The notes under the pieces: model-generated
The model's input: the letters and a program-made list of their open reading frames with translations, nothing else
Database searches by the model: none
What the model was told of the DNA's origin: nothing
Shown: positions 53,780 through 62,114 of the stretch, one piece after another
How positions within the stretch are numbered: position 1 is the first letter of the stretch
Layout: every line of letters starts with the position of its first letter
Translations under genes and position numbers: made by a program
Origin: Chloroflexota bacterium
GTDB taxonomy: Bacteria; Chloroflexota; Anaerolineae; Aggregatilineales; Phototrophicaceae
Assembly (NCBI GenBank): GCA_023430545.1
Contig: JAEZAF010000084.1
Coordinates: forward strand, 1 to 64,000
DNA length: 64,000 bases
Direction: 5' to 3'

Positions 53780-54868
53780 CTACTGATTATTCAACAGTGG
53801 ATCGCGCCGCTGAAGCGGTGTCAGCAGCGTGCGTGCAATCGTCAGATTGCGTTCCGCCGTCTCGATGTCCGCGATCCCCGCGCTGATCTCCGATGGATCG
53901 ACCAGCCGGTCAGCATCGCGGCATACCGCGCGGAATTTCTCAAGCGCCGCGTTGATGCTGTCCTGCGTATTCCGCATGGCATCGGCAATCGGGGCATAAA
54001 TCGGCTCGCGTGTCAGATTGCTGTCCACGAAGCTGTTTTCGCGCAGCGTGAAATCTTCCGGGATGTTGTTGCAGGTCGTCGTCTGGCCGGAGTCCAGCGC
54101 CCGCCAGCGTCCACCAATATCACCGAGGACTTCCGCCGCCCGTCCGATCTCAACACGCACCCGTGACAGCAGATAGCCGTAGGCGTAGAGCGATGAGGCA
54201 TCCGGCGTCTGCTCATATCCACGCGGCACACCGACCGCCCATGAGGCCGTCCAGTAGTACTTGCCGCCGAGCTTGAACTGAATCCACAGCGCCCCGCCTT
54301 CAGCCGATCCAAGCCGCCCGGTGACTTCCACCCGTACCGGGCTTTCAATCGGTGTATCGACCTGATTCGATGGGTCGATGCTGTCCACGTACATATATTC
54401 CCCCGGAGACAGCACGATCGTCGGGCCAGCAGCGCGTGCGATCGGTACCGTCTGCACGCCGTCAATCGGCAGTTGCAGGATGTCGCCGGTCCATTCCAGC
54501 AGCCAGTACGCCACCCATCCATACGTCACCCCATCGACCGTGAACTCCGTCCGTGCGCCTTCTTCCAGTGGACCCTCATACGCGATCTGAATCCAGTCGC
54601 CGTCGATCGTGCGTCCAGTGGCGCGGTAAGTCGCCCCGTAGGGCAGGACGGCCAGCCGGTCCCAGATGGTCCCCGGCCCCGCCCGCAGTGATGCATAATC
54701 CTGCGTGGTAACGTTCACTTCCGACAGGCGGTTTTCCTGCCCAGGCAGGTGATTTTCCTGCCCAGGCAGGTAATCTTCCTGCCCGTGTACCGCTGACATC
54801 CCCAGAACCAGCACCACCAGCGCCAGCAGCAGCAATCTCATTCGTCTGTACATCTTCTTTGACCTCAT
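53780..54868 (-). CDS. Secreted SH3-domain protein with N-terminal LPGQEN repeats
   Basis: A 362-residue secreted protein. A signal peptide (about 1-30) is followed by a tandem LPGQEN repeat (about 33-46, from a 21-bp DNA repeat at 54736-54784), a bacterial SH3-like domain (about 50-130: VTTQDYASLRAGPGTIWDRLAVLP), a middle beta-rich region, and a helical C-terminal part (about 270-350). Such proteins probably bind cell-wall or surface polymers. The start could also be an ATG five or nine codons later. It shares architecture with the proteins at 60492 and 62115. It lies 30 bp downstream of the WD40-like gene. Confidence 0.75.
   Translation of the reverse strand: MRSKKMYRRMRLLLLALVVLVLGMSAVHGQEDYLPGQENHLPGQENRLSEVNVTTQDYASLRAGPGTIWDRLAVLPYGATYRATGRTIDGDWIQIAYEGPLEEGARTEFTVDGVTYGWVAYWLLEWTGDILQLPIDGVQTVPIARAAGPTIVLSPGEYMYVDSIDPSNQVDTPIESPVRVEVTGRLGSAEGGALWIQFKLGGKYYWTASWAVGVPRGYEQTPDASSLYAYGYLLSRVRVEIGRAAEVLGDIGGRWRALDSGQTTTCNNIPEDFTLRENSFVDSNLTREPIYAPIADAMRNTQDSINAALEKFRAVCRDADRLVDPSEISAGIADIETAERNLTIARTLLTPLQRRDPLLNNQ
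54736..54784. repeat. 21-bp tandem repeat encoding LPGQEN units
   Basis: Two near-identical 21-bp units and part of a third (CCTGCCCAGGCAGG core, itself a palindrome). They keep frame and encode the hexapeptide LPGQEN plus one variable residue. Confidence 0.85.
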
Positions 54869-54898
54869 TGATGTCTCCGGCCTGATTATGATCAGCGG

Positions 54899-57800
54899 TT
54901 AGGGTGTAGCGGTCAGGGTGGGGGCGGGTGTCAGGCTCGGTGTTGGAGTCGGCGTGACCACGCTGCCATCGCCATAAGTTCCCGCTTCCTGCGCCCAGAC
55001 CACCAGCGGTCCGACGCCCGTTGTCAGATCGACGACCTCGCCGGTCTCCACATCCAGAATCAGGGTGTGCTGGCCTACGCCTTCAACCGATTCATCTTTT
55101 GGCAGGCCGGTTTGCAGCGCGATATAGCGGCTGTCCGGCGACCATGTGAACGTGCCACCGTATACGCGTGCACCAGTCTCCGGCAGGCAGTAGCGCCGCG
55201 TCTTTCCGGTATGGCTGTCCCACACGCCAATCGGATAAGCTAGATTGCTGTCCCCTGCAAAGGCCCGATAGCGCCCATCAGTTGACCATGTCCCGCCCTG
55301 CGCCGTTCCGAGCTTCAGATTGCTGACATCAGGGAAGGTCACCTGATACGTCGGCGAGAACAGATACGGGAACGTGTAGTACATCCGGTCCCCGAACGGG
55401 TGCCAGTAAACATCGATCGTCTCGTAGTTGTACTGCGCGAACAGTTGATAATCGCCGCTGTCGGTGTTGTACAGGTAATACTTGTAACCAGTACCGATGC
55501 CGGTATTGTAGGTGGTCGAAGCAACGACCCACGATCCACCTGGCTGACGGCTGACCAGTGTCGTCGGCAGTTCGTTGATGCTGATATCCGGGAACCACGG
55601 CTTCGGATCAGGGAAGACGTTGAGCGTATCCCGAGCGTAACCCTGTTTGAAATAAATGTCACCGCCGCCTTCCGGGGTCAGTGGGATCTGTGCCTGCCAT
55701 TCCAACTGCTGATTACCGGACCAGTTCAGCTCACGCGGCACAGGTGTCGGATGAATCGGCGTGCGTAAATCCCACAGCACGCGGGAGTCGCTGTTATCAG
55801 GCCGCACGATGTAGATCAGTTCGTAGGTCTGCGCCAGAATCCACTGCTTGTCCGGTGAGAACTTGCAGTTCAGGCCGCGTCCGCACTGCGGAATCTCCGG
55901 TTCTTCATAGCGTGTGCCGTTCTCCGGTTCGATCACCCACAGCGAGTTGCCCACCACCGGCGCATACAGCCGTCCCGTAGGGGCATAGGCGCTCGGCGGA
56001 TTGCTGATCGAATACAGCCGTTCAACCGGGCAGACATTCTCGTCGCGTTCTGCCGTGTCGAAGACCGACTCCTCTGGGGCCGGATACAGCGTCAGTTCAA
56101 CAGTCGGAGTCAGCGTGGGGCGTGCGGTCCCGATGGCGTTATACGTCGGTGAAGGCGACGGCTGCGCCTGAATCAGATTGGCGGTTGCCAACTGCGCGAC
56201 GGCAGTCGAGGTCAGCTCGGCCATCAGTGAATCGTAGGTGACGACCATCCGGTAGACGATCAGCTCACCCGGCAGGCTGGATGCAGCGATCATGTCCTTG
56301 TCCGGGCTGAGGATCGCCGTTCCCAGTGAACGTCCTTCCGTTTCCTCGAACAGTGCATAGATCGGACCCATCGGGCGCTGTTCGCGGAAAGGTTCCCGGT
56401 AGTCCCCGCTCGCCCGTTCGCCGGTTTCCGCATCGATGAACATCGTCAGCCCCAGTGACGGGTCGAACTCACCATCCGGCTGAATCACGCCGATGCCTTC
56501 GCACAGCAGGATCGCCAGTTCCAGAGCCTGTTCAGCCGTGGAATTGGCGGTCATATCCTTCCAGACCGCGCTGTACTGTTCGGTCTCGTTCGGATAGCGA
56601 TCCAGCAGGCAGGGCGGCACTTCACCAAACGGGACACCTGTCGCGGCGATGAACTCCGGTGTGTCGGTGGGCTGAAGCAGCGCTTCGACGCCGCTGGCGC
56701 TGTCCGGCAGGTCATCACAGATGCGCAGCGTCCACTCGTTGAGCTTGTCCCCGCGCAGGCGATACACCATTCGTTCCCACAGATTCGAGAACTGCGGCAG
56801 ATGTTCGGGATACGCATCGACGATGCACTGCGGCAGGCTGTTGGATGCATACTCTGCGCCGTACACGCGCTGCGGGACGCTGCTGGCGAGTCCCTGTCCA
56901 TAGACGTAAACCGTGTTGTCGTCCGCCCAGCCGTAGAGCCGCTGATTGTTCGGCGGCAGGTCATCCCCGGCGATCAGCCACTTGAGGCCGTCTTCATAAT
57001 CGTACAGCGCGATCTGGTTGCCAGGGGCATACGGGCCGAAGTTGTTGACGCTGTAAACGACGAGGAACTTCGTCCACGACGGGTTCGCGTACATCTGCTC
57101 GATTGAGCTTCCAGGGATCGCGTCAAATCTCACCGTGTAATTATCGCCGCTGTCCAGATCGAGCACTTCCGCGCCGCCACCGCCAACATAGTTGCTGAAC
57201 TGGCTCAGGAAGCGGCTGCCATCCGACGCGGTGGCGATGATGTCGCCCGCCAGATGGATCACCTCACGCCGCACGACTTGACCGGTCGCGATGTCCCACT
57301 GACGCCATTCGGTCCCGGCCAGCGTGATCACCTTCGTGCTGTCATTGCTGAAAAAGAAGCGGTCAAAGCTGCGGGAATAGCGCAGGTCTTCCGCCAGCAT
57401 CTGATTGCTGTCAGCGTCGAAGCGCTGGAAGTCGCTGATGATTTCACTGCCATCGAGATTGTAGGCCAGCACGCGGTTCTGACTGCTGCGGCGGTAGCTT
57501 CCGATCGAGCGCAGCGCCGGTAAAAAGCTGCGGACTTCCTGACCGGTGCTGATGTCATACGTGATCACATATTCATCTTCGAGGTAAACACGCATCAGCA
57601 GGTTTTCGGCATCCGGGCTGAGCACCGCCTGATTCACAGCACGGCTGAACTGGAAAATGCCCGTGCGCGTATGTTCGTTATAGATGAACAGCAGCGCGAT
57701 CACGTTCTCTGCCGAACTGGCAGGCGGCACGACGAGGTCCACCAGCGTTACGGTCAGTGGGGCGCGGCCATAAAAATTATCTGCACGGTAATCGACATGA

Positions 57801-58759
57801 ATCAGCCGTTCCAGCAGCGGCAGGCTGGAGCGATGCCCCGGCTCTCCGATCACACGCGCAACCGAGCCGAGTTCGAGGCCGCCAAGCTGGTTAAAGTCGT
57901 TCTGGCTAAGGCTGGTACTCATCGGGATCTCGACCAGCACACCCTGTTCGGTATCGACCTGCATCAGCGTATTGGTCGTCACCGGGCGCACGTAGACGCG
58001 ATCATCGTTCAGGCTCTTCCAGACGGTCAGTGGGTCCTGTTCATAACGGTCGGTCGGGATCTCATAGCGCGACTCAAGCGTCAGCGCATCCAGCACGCGC
58101 AGGCGGGACGGCAGCGCCGCCACGATATGATCATCCGGTGACAGCACGAACCCGTTGGCGAAATCCGTCATCTGTACTGCCTCGGAGCCGTTCGGCAGCG
58201 TCGATGAAGCTTCATTACGTGCGGCGGGCAGATGCCACACCCATGGATAAGTGATCGTATCATTTTCCGTCAGGCGCAGGGCACGCGGCGCGGGATAGAT
58301 CCCATAGAAAACCAGCACGTCGTCATTACGGGAAAAGCTCAGCGGGCCGAGTAGTTGCTGTGCCCGTCCCAGGCTGGTGAGATCAGCGGCCAGCGTGCCC
58401 GTTTCCGTGTCCCACAGTTCCATCGTGACACCATAGATCACCGCCAGCCAGCGTCCATCATTGCTGAAGGCGATATCGCCATACTCGCCGCGCTCATGCA
58501 GCACGGCCAGCGTGGAGTAATCGGTCGCATCCACCAGCAGCAGCCGACGATAGGCATCGACCACCGCCATACGTTCATGCTGCGGATCGTAGACGATCTT
58601 GCGCGGCAGGGCACGCCCGATCTCACCGACGATTTCGAAGGCAACCTGCGGTTCTTCGGTAGACTCTGGATCGGGTATGGTGTCGTCCACCTGAGACATA
58701 ACCAGACCACTGATGAAGAGCAGGATGCAGAGTGCGGAAAGAATGCTTATTCGTTTCAT
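54899..58759 (-). CDS. Large secreted WD40/beta-propeller-like protein
   Basis: A 1,286-residue exported protein: signal peptide (about 1-22, ending GLVMSQ), then repeated beta-propeller-type blades with phrases such as FSNDGRWLAVIYG, LSPDKDMIAAS, FSPDKQWILAQ and WSPDSRYIALQ, characteristic of WD40/TolB-like repeats. Its very end is Pro/Thr-rich (TPTPTPSLTPAPTLTATP). Two short helical segments with repeated CLLDRYPNE-like sequences (about 690 and 770) interrupt the propellers. Function is unknown; such proteins often act as surface scaffolds. I chose ATG 58759, where the signal peptide begins; a longer frame to 58867 is not supported. Confidence 0.8.
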   Translation of the reverse strand: MKRISILSALCILLFISGLVMSQVDDTIPDPESTEEPQVAFEIVGEIGRALPRKIVYDPQHERMAVVDAYRRLLLVDATDYSTLAVLHERGEYGDIAFSNDGRWLAVIYGVTMELWDTETGTLAADLTSLGRAQQLLGPLSFSRNDDVLVFYGIYPAPRALRLTENDTITYPWVWHLPAARNEASSTLPNGSEAVQMTDFANGFVLSPDDHIVAALPSRLRVLDALTLESRYEIPTDRYEQDPLTVWKSLNDDRVYVRPVTTNTLMQVDTEQGVLVEIPMSTSLSQNDFNQLGGLELGSVARVIGEPGHRSSLPLLERLIHVDYRADNFYGRAPLTVTLVDLVVPPASSAENVIALLFIYNEHTRTGIFQFSRAVNQAVLSPDAENLLMRVYLEDEYVITYDISTGQEVRSFLPALRSIGSYRRSSQNRVLAYNLDGSEIISDFQRFDADSNQMLAEDLRYSRSFDRFFFSNDSTKVITLAGTEWRQWDIATGQVVRREVIHLAGDIIATASDGSRFLSQFSNYVGGGGAEVLDLDSGDNYTVRFDAIPGSSIEQMYANPSWTKFLVVYSVNNFGPYAPGNQIALYDYEDGLKWLIAGDDLPPNNQRLYGWADDNTVYVYGQGLASSVPQRVYGAEYASNSLPQCIVDAYPEHLPQFSNLWERMVYRLRGDKLNEWTLRICDDLPDSASGVEALLQPTDTPEFIAATGVPFGEVPPCLLDRYPNETEQYSAVWKDMTANSTAEQALELAILLCEGIGVIQPDGEFDPSLGLTMFIDAETGERASGDYREPFREQRPMGPIYALFEETEGRSLGTAILSPDKDMIAASSLPGELIVYRMVVTYDSLMAELTSTAVAQLATANLIQAQPSPSPTYNAIGTARPTLTPTVELTLYPAPEESVFDTAERDENVCPVERLYSISNPPSAYAPTGRLYAPVVGNSLWVIEPENGTRYEEPEIPQCGRGLNCKFSPDKQWILAQTYELIYIVRPDNSDSRVLWDLRTPIHPTPVPRELNWSGNQQLEWQAQIPLTPEGGGDIYFKQGYARDTLNVFPDPKPWFPDISINELPTTLVSRQPGGSWVVASTTYNTGIGTGYKYYLYNTDSGDYQLFAQYNYETIDVYWHPFGDRMYYTFPYLFSPTYQVTFPDVSNLKLGTAQGGTWSTDGRYRAFAGDSNLAYPIGVWDSHTGKTRRYCLPETGARVYGGTFTWSPDSRYIALQTGLPKDESVEGVGQHTLILDVETGEVVDLTTGVGPLVVWAQEAGTYGDGSVVTPTPTPSLTPAPTLTATP

Positions 58760-58958
58760 AGAGGTTTCCGAATCGTTATTCAGTCTGAAGGCTGCTGTGA
58801 ATGTTATTGTAGAGCGTAATGGACATCGGTTGATCCAGACTCCGCGCATAGTCAGCGGATGGCGCACGCAATCCCTACGATCACACTACGCAGGATGAAA
58901 GCAAAATATAATCATGGGAACTTGATCGCGCCGCAGATGGAATCGATGAAACCACCCT

Positions 58959-60281
58959 ATGTACCCTATGATACGTTCTTTTACTTTACAATCAGTATTT
59001 AGTCTGACGTGCTCACATCGACTGCCGGTTATACTGGTCGTTTTGCTGTCTGCTTTGCTTCTGACTGTGCGACCAATGCCGCTCACGGCGCAGTCTGACG
59101 CAGACCAGTCGGAGTGCATCCCGGCGGAAGGCGAGCCGATCCGCATCGGGGCGGTGTTCCCCCGGCTGGAGTTGTTCAGCACGGAAGGCCCGCAGCCGCT
59201 TAAGGGAGTGGAGGATATGGTGCAGGCCATCAACGAATGTGGCGGGGGCCGTCCGGTGGAGCTGGTTTACGCCCCGGCCAATAACCGCGATCAGGCGCTC
59301 GAAGCCGTCGAGATGCTGCGCGGCGATGTCGCACTCGTGATCGGCAGCGGGTCCGGCGCGGTCAGCCAGATCCTGACCGAAGCATCAGCCGATGGCAGCT
59401 TCGTCTATTGGGAAGTGACCGAGCCGCTTGATTCCAGCAGTGACTGGGCATTCTCGCCGCGTGCCGATAGTCGTCAGCTTGGGGCATCCGCCGCGCAGTT
59501 CGCGCTGGAACAGATCCCGGACCTGATCGACGGTCGCGAGCCGCGCATCGCCCTGTTATATGAAGACCGCGCCAGCCTGATTGCCGAAGGCGTGACCGAT
59601 GTACTTCAGCCGCACATCACCCGCCGTTATTCCAACCATTTCCAGGACAGCTACGCGCTGGCGGTAGACATCCGCGACGAGCAGATTGATGTCGTCATCG
59701 TCGCGACCTTCGAGCAGGATGCGCAGTATTTCTGGCATCAGCTTCGCCGCGCCGACGCCAATATCGCGGCCTGGATACAGGTCGGCAGCCAGCTTGATGA
59801 TCGCTGTGACTCATTCGCGGCCATCAGCATTGGGGCGGCAGGGGACGTTGACCCTGCATATCGTGTTCAGGCGGGCGGCGCGGTCTACGAGCGCTACCGC
59901 GAGCTTTCCGCCGGATTATTCGGGGCCGTCAGCCACCGGGCGGATTTGGCTGCATCCGGTCTGCACATGCTGCTGACGTATGTGCTGGCTGCGGATGACG
60001 CGCCTTCGACCAGCGAGGAGATGCGGGACGCTCTGCTTGCCAGCGAAGTCCCGCTTTACAGTGGTCTGATGGGTGAAGGGCTGTTGCTTCAGGACGGCGA
60101 GAGCACCAACGCCGCCGCCAGTGTCATCGTCCAGCAGCGCCAGTGGGACGGCTTCTGCACGCTCGAACCGGGGACGCTTGCCACCTGCACCAGCGGCTTG
60201 CAGTCGTTTCCGACGTGGCGCAGTCGGGCCGTCGCCGCATCACAGGGCATTTGCGGCACCGAACGCGACAGTCTCGCCTGA
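58959..60281 (+). CDS. Exported periplasmic-binding-fold protein (branched-chain amino acid/urea type)
   Basis: A 440-residue exported protein. A signal region (about 20-45) is followed by a type 1 periplasmic-binding fold: IRIGAVFPRLELFS, DVALVIGSGSGAVS, and RIALLYEDRASLIAEG. It resembles Leu/Ile/Val-binding proteins, but no transporter genes are adjacent, so it may be a surface sensor rather than an ABC component. Four or more Cys residues in the mature part are unusual for this family. Divergent from the WD40-like gene. An ATG three codons in is also possible. Confidence 0.75.
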   Translation: MYPMIRSFTLQSVFSLTCSHRLPVILVVLLSALLLTVRPMPLTAQSDADQSECIPAEGEPIRIGAVFPRLELFSTEGPQPLKGVEDMVQAINECGGGRPVELVYAPANNRDQALEAVEMLRGDVALVIGSGSGAVSQILTEASADGSFVYWEVTEPLDSSSDWAFSPRADSRQLGASAAQFALEQIPDLIDGREPRIALLYEDRASLIAEGVTDVLQPHITRRYSNHFQDSYALAVDIRDEQIDVVIVATFEQDAQYFWHQLRRADANIAAWIQVGSQLDDRCDSFAAISIGAAGDVDPAYRVQAGGAVYERYRELSAGLFGAVSHRADLAASGLHMLLTYVLAADDAPSTSEEMRDALLASEVPLYSGLMGEGLLLQDGESTNAAASVIVQQRQWDGFCTLEPGTLATCTSGLQSFPTWRSRAVAASQGICGTERDSLA

Positions 60282-60356
60282 TGATGTCTGGGGGACCATC
60301 TGAAAATTGATTGCAGACATGGAGAGGGTGGTCTTGTCGTTACACTTTACATCTTT

Positions 60357-60398
60357 TGTAGGGACAACGCCTAAACATGCTTGCATGTCGTTGTCCGG
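60357..60398. repeat. 42-bp dispersed palindromic repeat, copy 1
   Basis: Begins TGTAGGGACAACG and contains the perfect inner palindrome ACATGC-TT-GCATGT, closed by GGACAACG and CGTTGTCC. It is identical to 61832-61873 at 41 of 42 positions. Confidence 0.85.
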
Positions 60399-60491
60399 TG
60401 TTTCAATAAGATTCAGAGTAGGTCTTCTGAACATTCAGATACGCTCTGATCCTGCCTGATCTTTCAGTTTGTGAGTTCATAGGAGCTTTAC

Positions 60492-61322
60492 ATGACAACC
60501 CGCAGATTTATGCTGATCCTCGCATTGGTTTCCACCCTGCTGCTCTCCGGCCTGCTGATGACCGCCGGTGCCTTCGCCCAGCCGCCGGGCGACCCGGACG
60601 CCGCTGATCCGGGCGAGGCCATCACCGGCATCGTTGAATTCGAAGGCGCGACGGTCTATGTCGGCCCGGATTTCGCCTATGATCCCATCGGCCAGTTGAT
60701 GCAGAATACCTCCGTCAGGGTGTTTGGCCGTCGCGGGGATTTCATCAATAGCTGGAACGGCGATCAGTGGCTGGAAATCGAATTTCAGGGCGACCGCGCC
60801 TGGGTCTATGCTCGCTTGATCCGTACCAGCATCCCGTTTAACAGCATCCCGCCAACCGGACGCCGTCTGCCGCGTAACCGGAATGGCCGCGTGCCGGAAG
60901 TCTTCAGCGTGGCCGATAATGTCTGCGACTCATGGCAGGGGGAGTTCACCCGCACCGGTGATTTTATGGCCGGCGATAATGTCCTCACCGTCACCTATCC
61001 CGAACTGAAGGGCGCGACCGTCTACAGCGTGATCGTTATCTCGCCATCCGGTGAGCGCACCGCCCACGACAGCACCACCACCACCGCCGAAATCCGTCTG
61101 GAGAACCTCAACCGGCAGGGTGGGACGTATACCTGGCGGGTTGCGCCGTACTGGTCGAATGATGACAGCCGTTATTCATGGCAGCAGATCTGTCTGCTTC
61201 AGACCGGCGGCACCTTCGAAAAACCCGGCCCGGAGATCACGCCGTTCCCGACCATCTACCGCAATTACTACTTCGTGACGCCTCGCGGCACACCCACACC
61301 GGAACCGCCGCTGGTCCCATAG
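60492..61322 (+). CDS. Secreted SH3-domain protein
   Basis: A 276-residue secreted protein. A signal peptide (about 1-29) is followed by a bacterial SH3-like domain (about 48-115: GATVYVGPDFAYDPIGQLMQNTSVRVFGR) and a beta-sandwich-like region (about 135-250). It ends with a Thr/Pro-rich tail (TPRGTPTPEPPLVP). It probably lies on the cell surface. The start ATG has AGGAGC upstream. Followed by a strong terminator. Confidence 0.78.
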   Translation: MTTRRFMLILALVSTLLLSGLLMTAGAFAQPPGDPDAADPGEAITGIVEFEGATVYVGPDFAYDPIGQLMQNTSVRVFGRRGDFINSWNGDQWLEIEFQGDRAWVYARLIRTSIPFNSIPPTGRRLPRNRNGRVPEVFSVADNVCDSWQGEFTRTGDFMAGDNVLTVTYPELKGATVYSVIVISPSGERTAHDSTTTTAEIRLENLNRQGGTYTWRVAPYWSNDDSRYSWQQICLLQTGGTFEKPGPEITPFPTIYRNYYFVTPRGTPTPEPPLVP

Positions 61323-61346
61323 CCGATCCACCTCGGTTACGTATCA

Positions 61347-61386
61347 AAAAGAGGGGCACTGATAACAACTATCAGCGCCCCTCTTT
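61347..61386. terminator. Rho-independent terminator after the SH3 gene
   Basis: GAGGGGC-A-CTGATA (61351-61364) pairs with TATCAG-C-GCCCCTC (61370-61383), followed by TTTT on the plus strand and preceded by a run of A, so it can work in both directions. Confidence 0.9.
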
Positions 61387-61445
61387 TATCCTCATATCCG
61401 CATCCACCGCTCTCAATTCATCCCCGTACCCATCCCCGACAACTG

Positions 61446-61472
61446 TAGCGGCAGGATTCAATCCTGCCCGCC
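61446..61472. repeat. GC-rich palindrome (GCAGGATT...AATCCTGC)
   Basis: GGCAGGATTCAATCCTGCC with flanking GTAGC and CGCC. It resembles the dispersed palindromes elsewhere. Confidence 0.6.
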
Positions 61473-61493
61473 GAACTGCAAAACACGCGCCGC

Positions 61494-61539
61494 GTAGGGA
61501 CAGGGCCGCATTACTCACAATGGCGCTGTTTCCCCTGTA
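61494..61539. repeat. Dispersed palindromic repeat (GTAGGGACAGGGCC type)
   Basis: Homologous to the reverse complement of 44503-44543, with the inner ATT/AAT arm slightly degenerate. Ends TCCCCTGTA, complementary to the opening TAGGGA. Confidence 0.7.
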
Positions 61540-61614
61540 AAATCTGAACCGAAAATTGAATACGTGCCTTTGAGAATGGGGAATGGAGGGATGAAAAGCC
61601 CTCCCCAAAAATGC

Positions 61615-61703
61615 GTCCACTTCGTTTGAAAATTCGAACCGCACACTCCGAACATCTGTGCTACAATTTAAGGTCGGTGTATCAAACCTTGCACCTTAAC
61701 ATC
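61615..61703 (+). repeat. Dispersed element, copy B (also at 15311-15389)
   Basis: The first 28 bp equal 15311-15338. It then has GAACATCTGTGC (61650-61661), TACAAT, an extra 20-bp segment holding GGT...ACC pairing, and the shared ending GCACCTTAACATC. A hairpin GGAGGG/CCCTCC (61575-61594) precedes it, as a weaker one precedes copy A. Confidence 0.8.
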
Positions 61704-61831
61704 CCGCTTCGCAGGTCTTTACGGACGGCCCGAACATCACCTCGTTCTATGATGGTAGGGGTGGCTTTCAGGGGTAGGTAGTTTACTTTGGGTGCAGGTG
61801 TTTACAGTGTGTCCCTACCTCTCACCTGTTT

Positions 61832-61873
61832 TGTAGGGACAATGCCTAAACATGCTTGCATGTCGTTGTCCGG
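61832..61873. repeat. 42-bp dispersed palindromic repeat, copy 2
   Basis: Differs from 60357-60398 by one base (ACAATG instead of ACAACG), and the preceding TTT is also shared. Confidence 0.85.
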
Positions 61874-61902
61874 GGTTTTCGTGAGAGTTAATGGAAATAC
61901 CC

Positions 61903-61940
61903 ACCCTTAAAAGGGTAGGGGTGGGCCTGTGTGCCCACCC
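61903..61940. repeat. Paired hairpins ACCCTT/AAGGGT and GGGTGGGC/GCCCACCC
   Basis: Two perfect adjacent inverted repeats (61903-61916 and 61919-61940) with the GTAGGGGTGGG style of the dispersed palindromes. Confidence 0.7.
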
Positions 61941-61957
61941 GTTGCGGCAACCGTAAT

Positions 61958-62000
61958 TTGCTGCAAGCTGTTGCAGCAGCACTTTTTTTTGTGCTGCTGC
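61958..62000. repeat. TTGCTGCAA site and GCAGCAGCAC hairpin with T8 loop
   Basis: TTGCTGCAA (61958-61966) is followed by GCAGCAGCAC (61973-61982), eight T, and GTGCTGCTGC (61991-62000), a perfect 10-bp stem. Further CTG/CAG triplets follow. Confidence 0.75.
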
Positions 62001-62050
62001 TGCTGCTGCAACAAGCAGTTTTGAACCTGAAACCTCACCCGCAGCGCCCG

Positions 62051-62090
62051 ATTGCTGCAAATTGCTGCAAATTGCTGCAAACTGCTGCAA
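62051..62090. repeat. Four 10-bp tandem repeats of ATTGCTGCAA
   Basis: Three exact ATTGCTGCAA units and one ACTGCTGCAA. Each contains the palindrome TTGCTGCAA, or nearly so, spaced exactly one helical turn, like an array of protein-binding sites. Lies just past the 3' end of the SH3 gene at 62115. Confidence 0.85.
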
Positions 62091-62114
62091 CAGGCAGCCT
62101 GCAACGTACCAGTG

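Larger units (their letters stand above)
61323..62114. other. Repeat-rich gene-free stretch
   Basis: About 790 bp with no convincing gene. It holds a terminator, two GC-rich palindromes, element copy B, a 42-bp palindrome, two further hairpins and 10-bp tandem repeats, each listed separately. It separates two SH3-protein genes that face each other. Confidence 0.7.

Noticed and set aside
62051..62090. CRISPR array
   Set aside because: The 10-bp repeats have no spacers and no cas genes are present.
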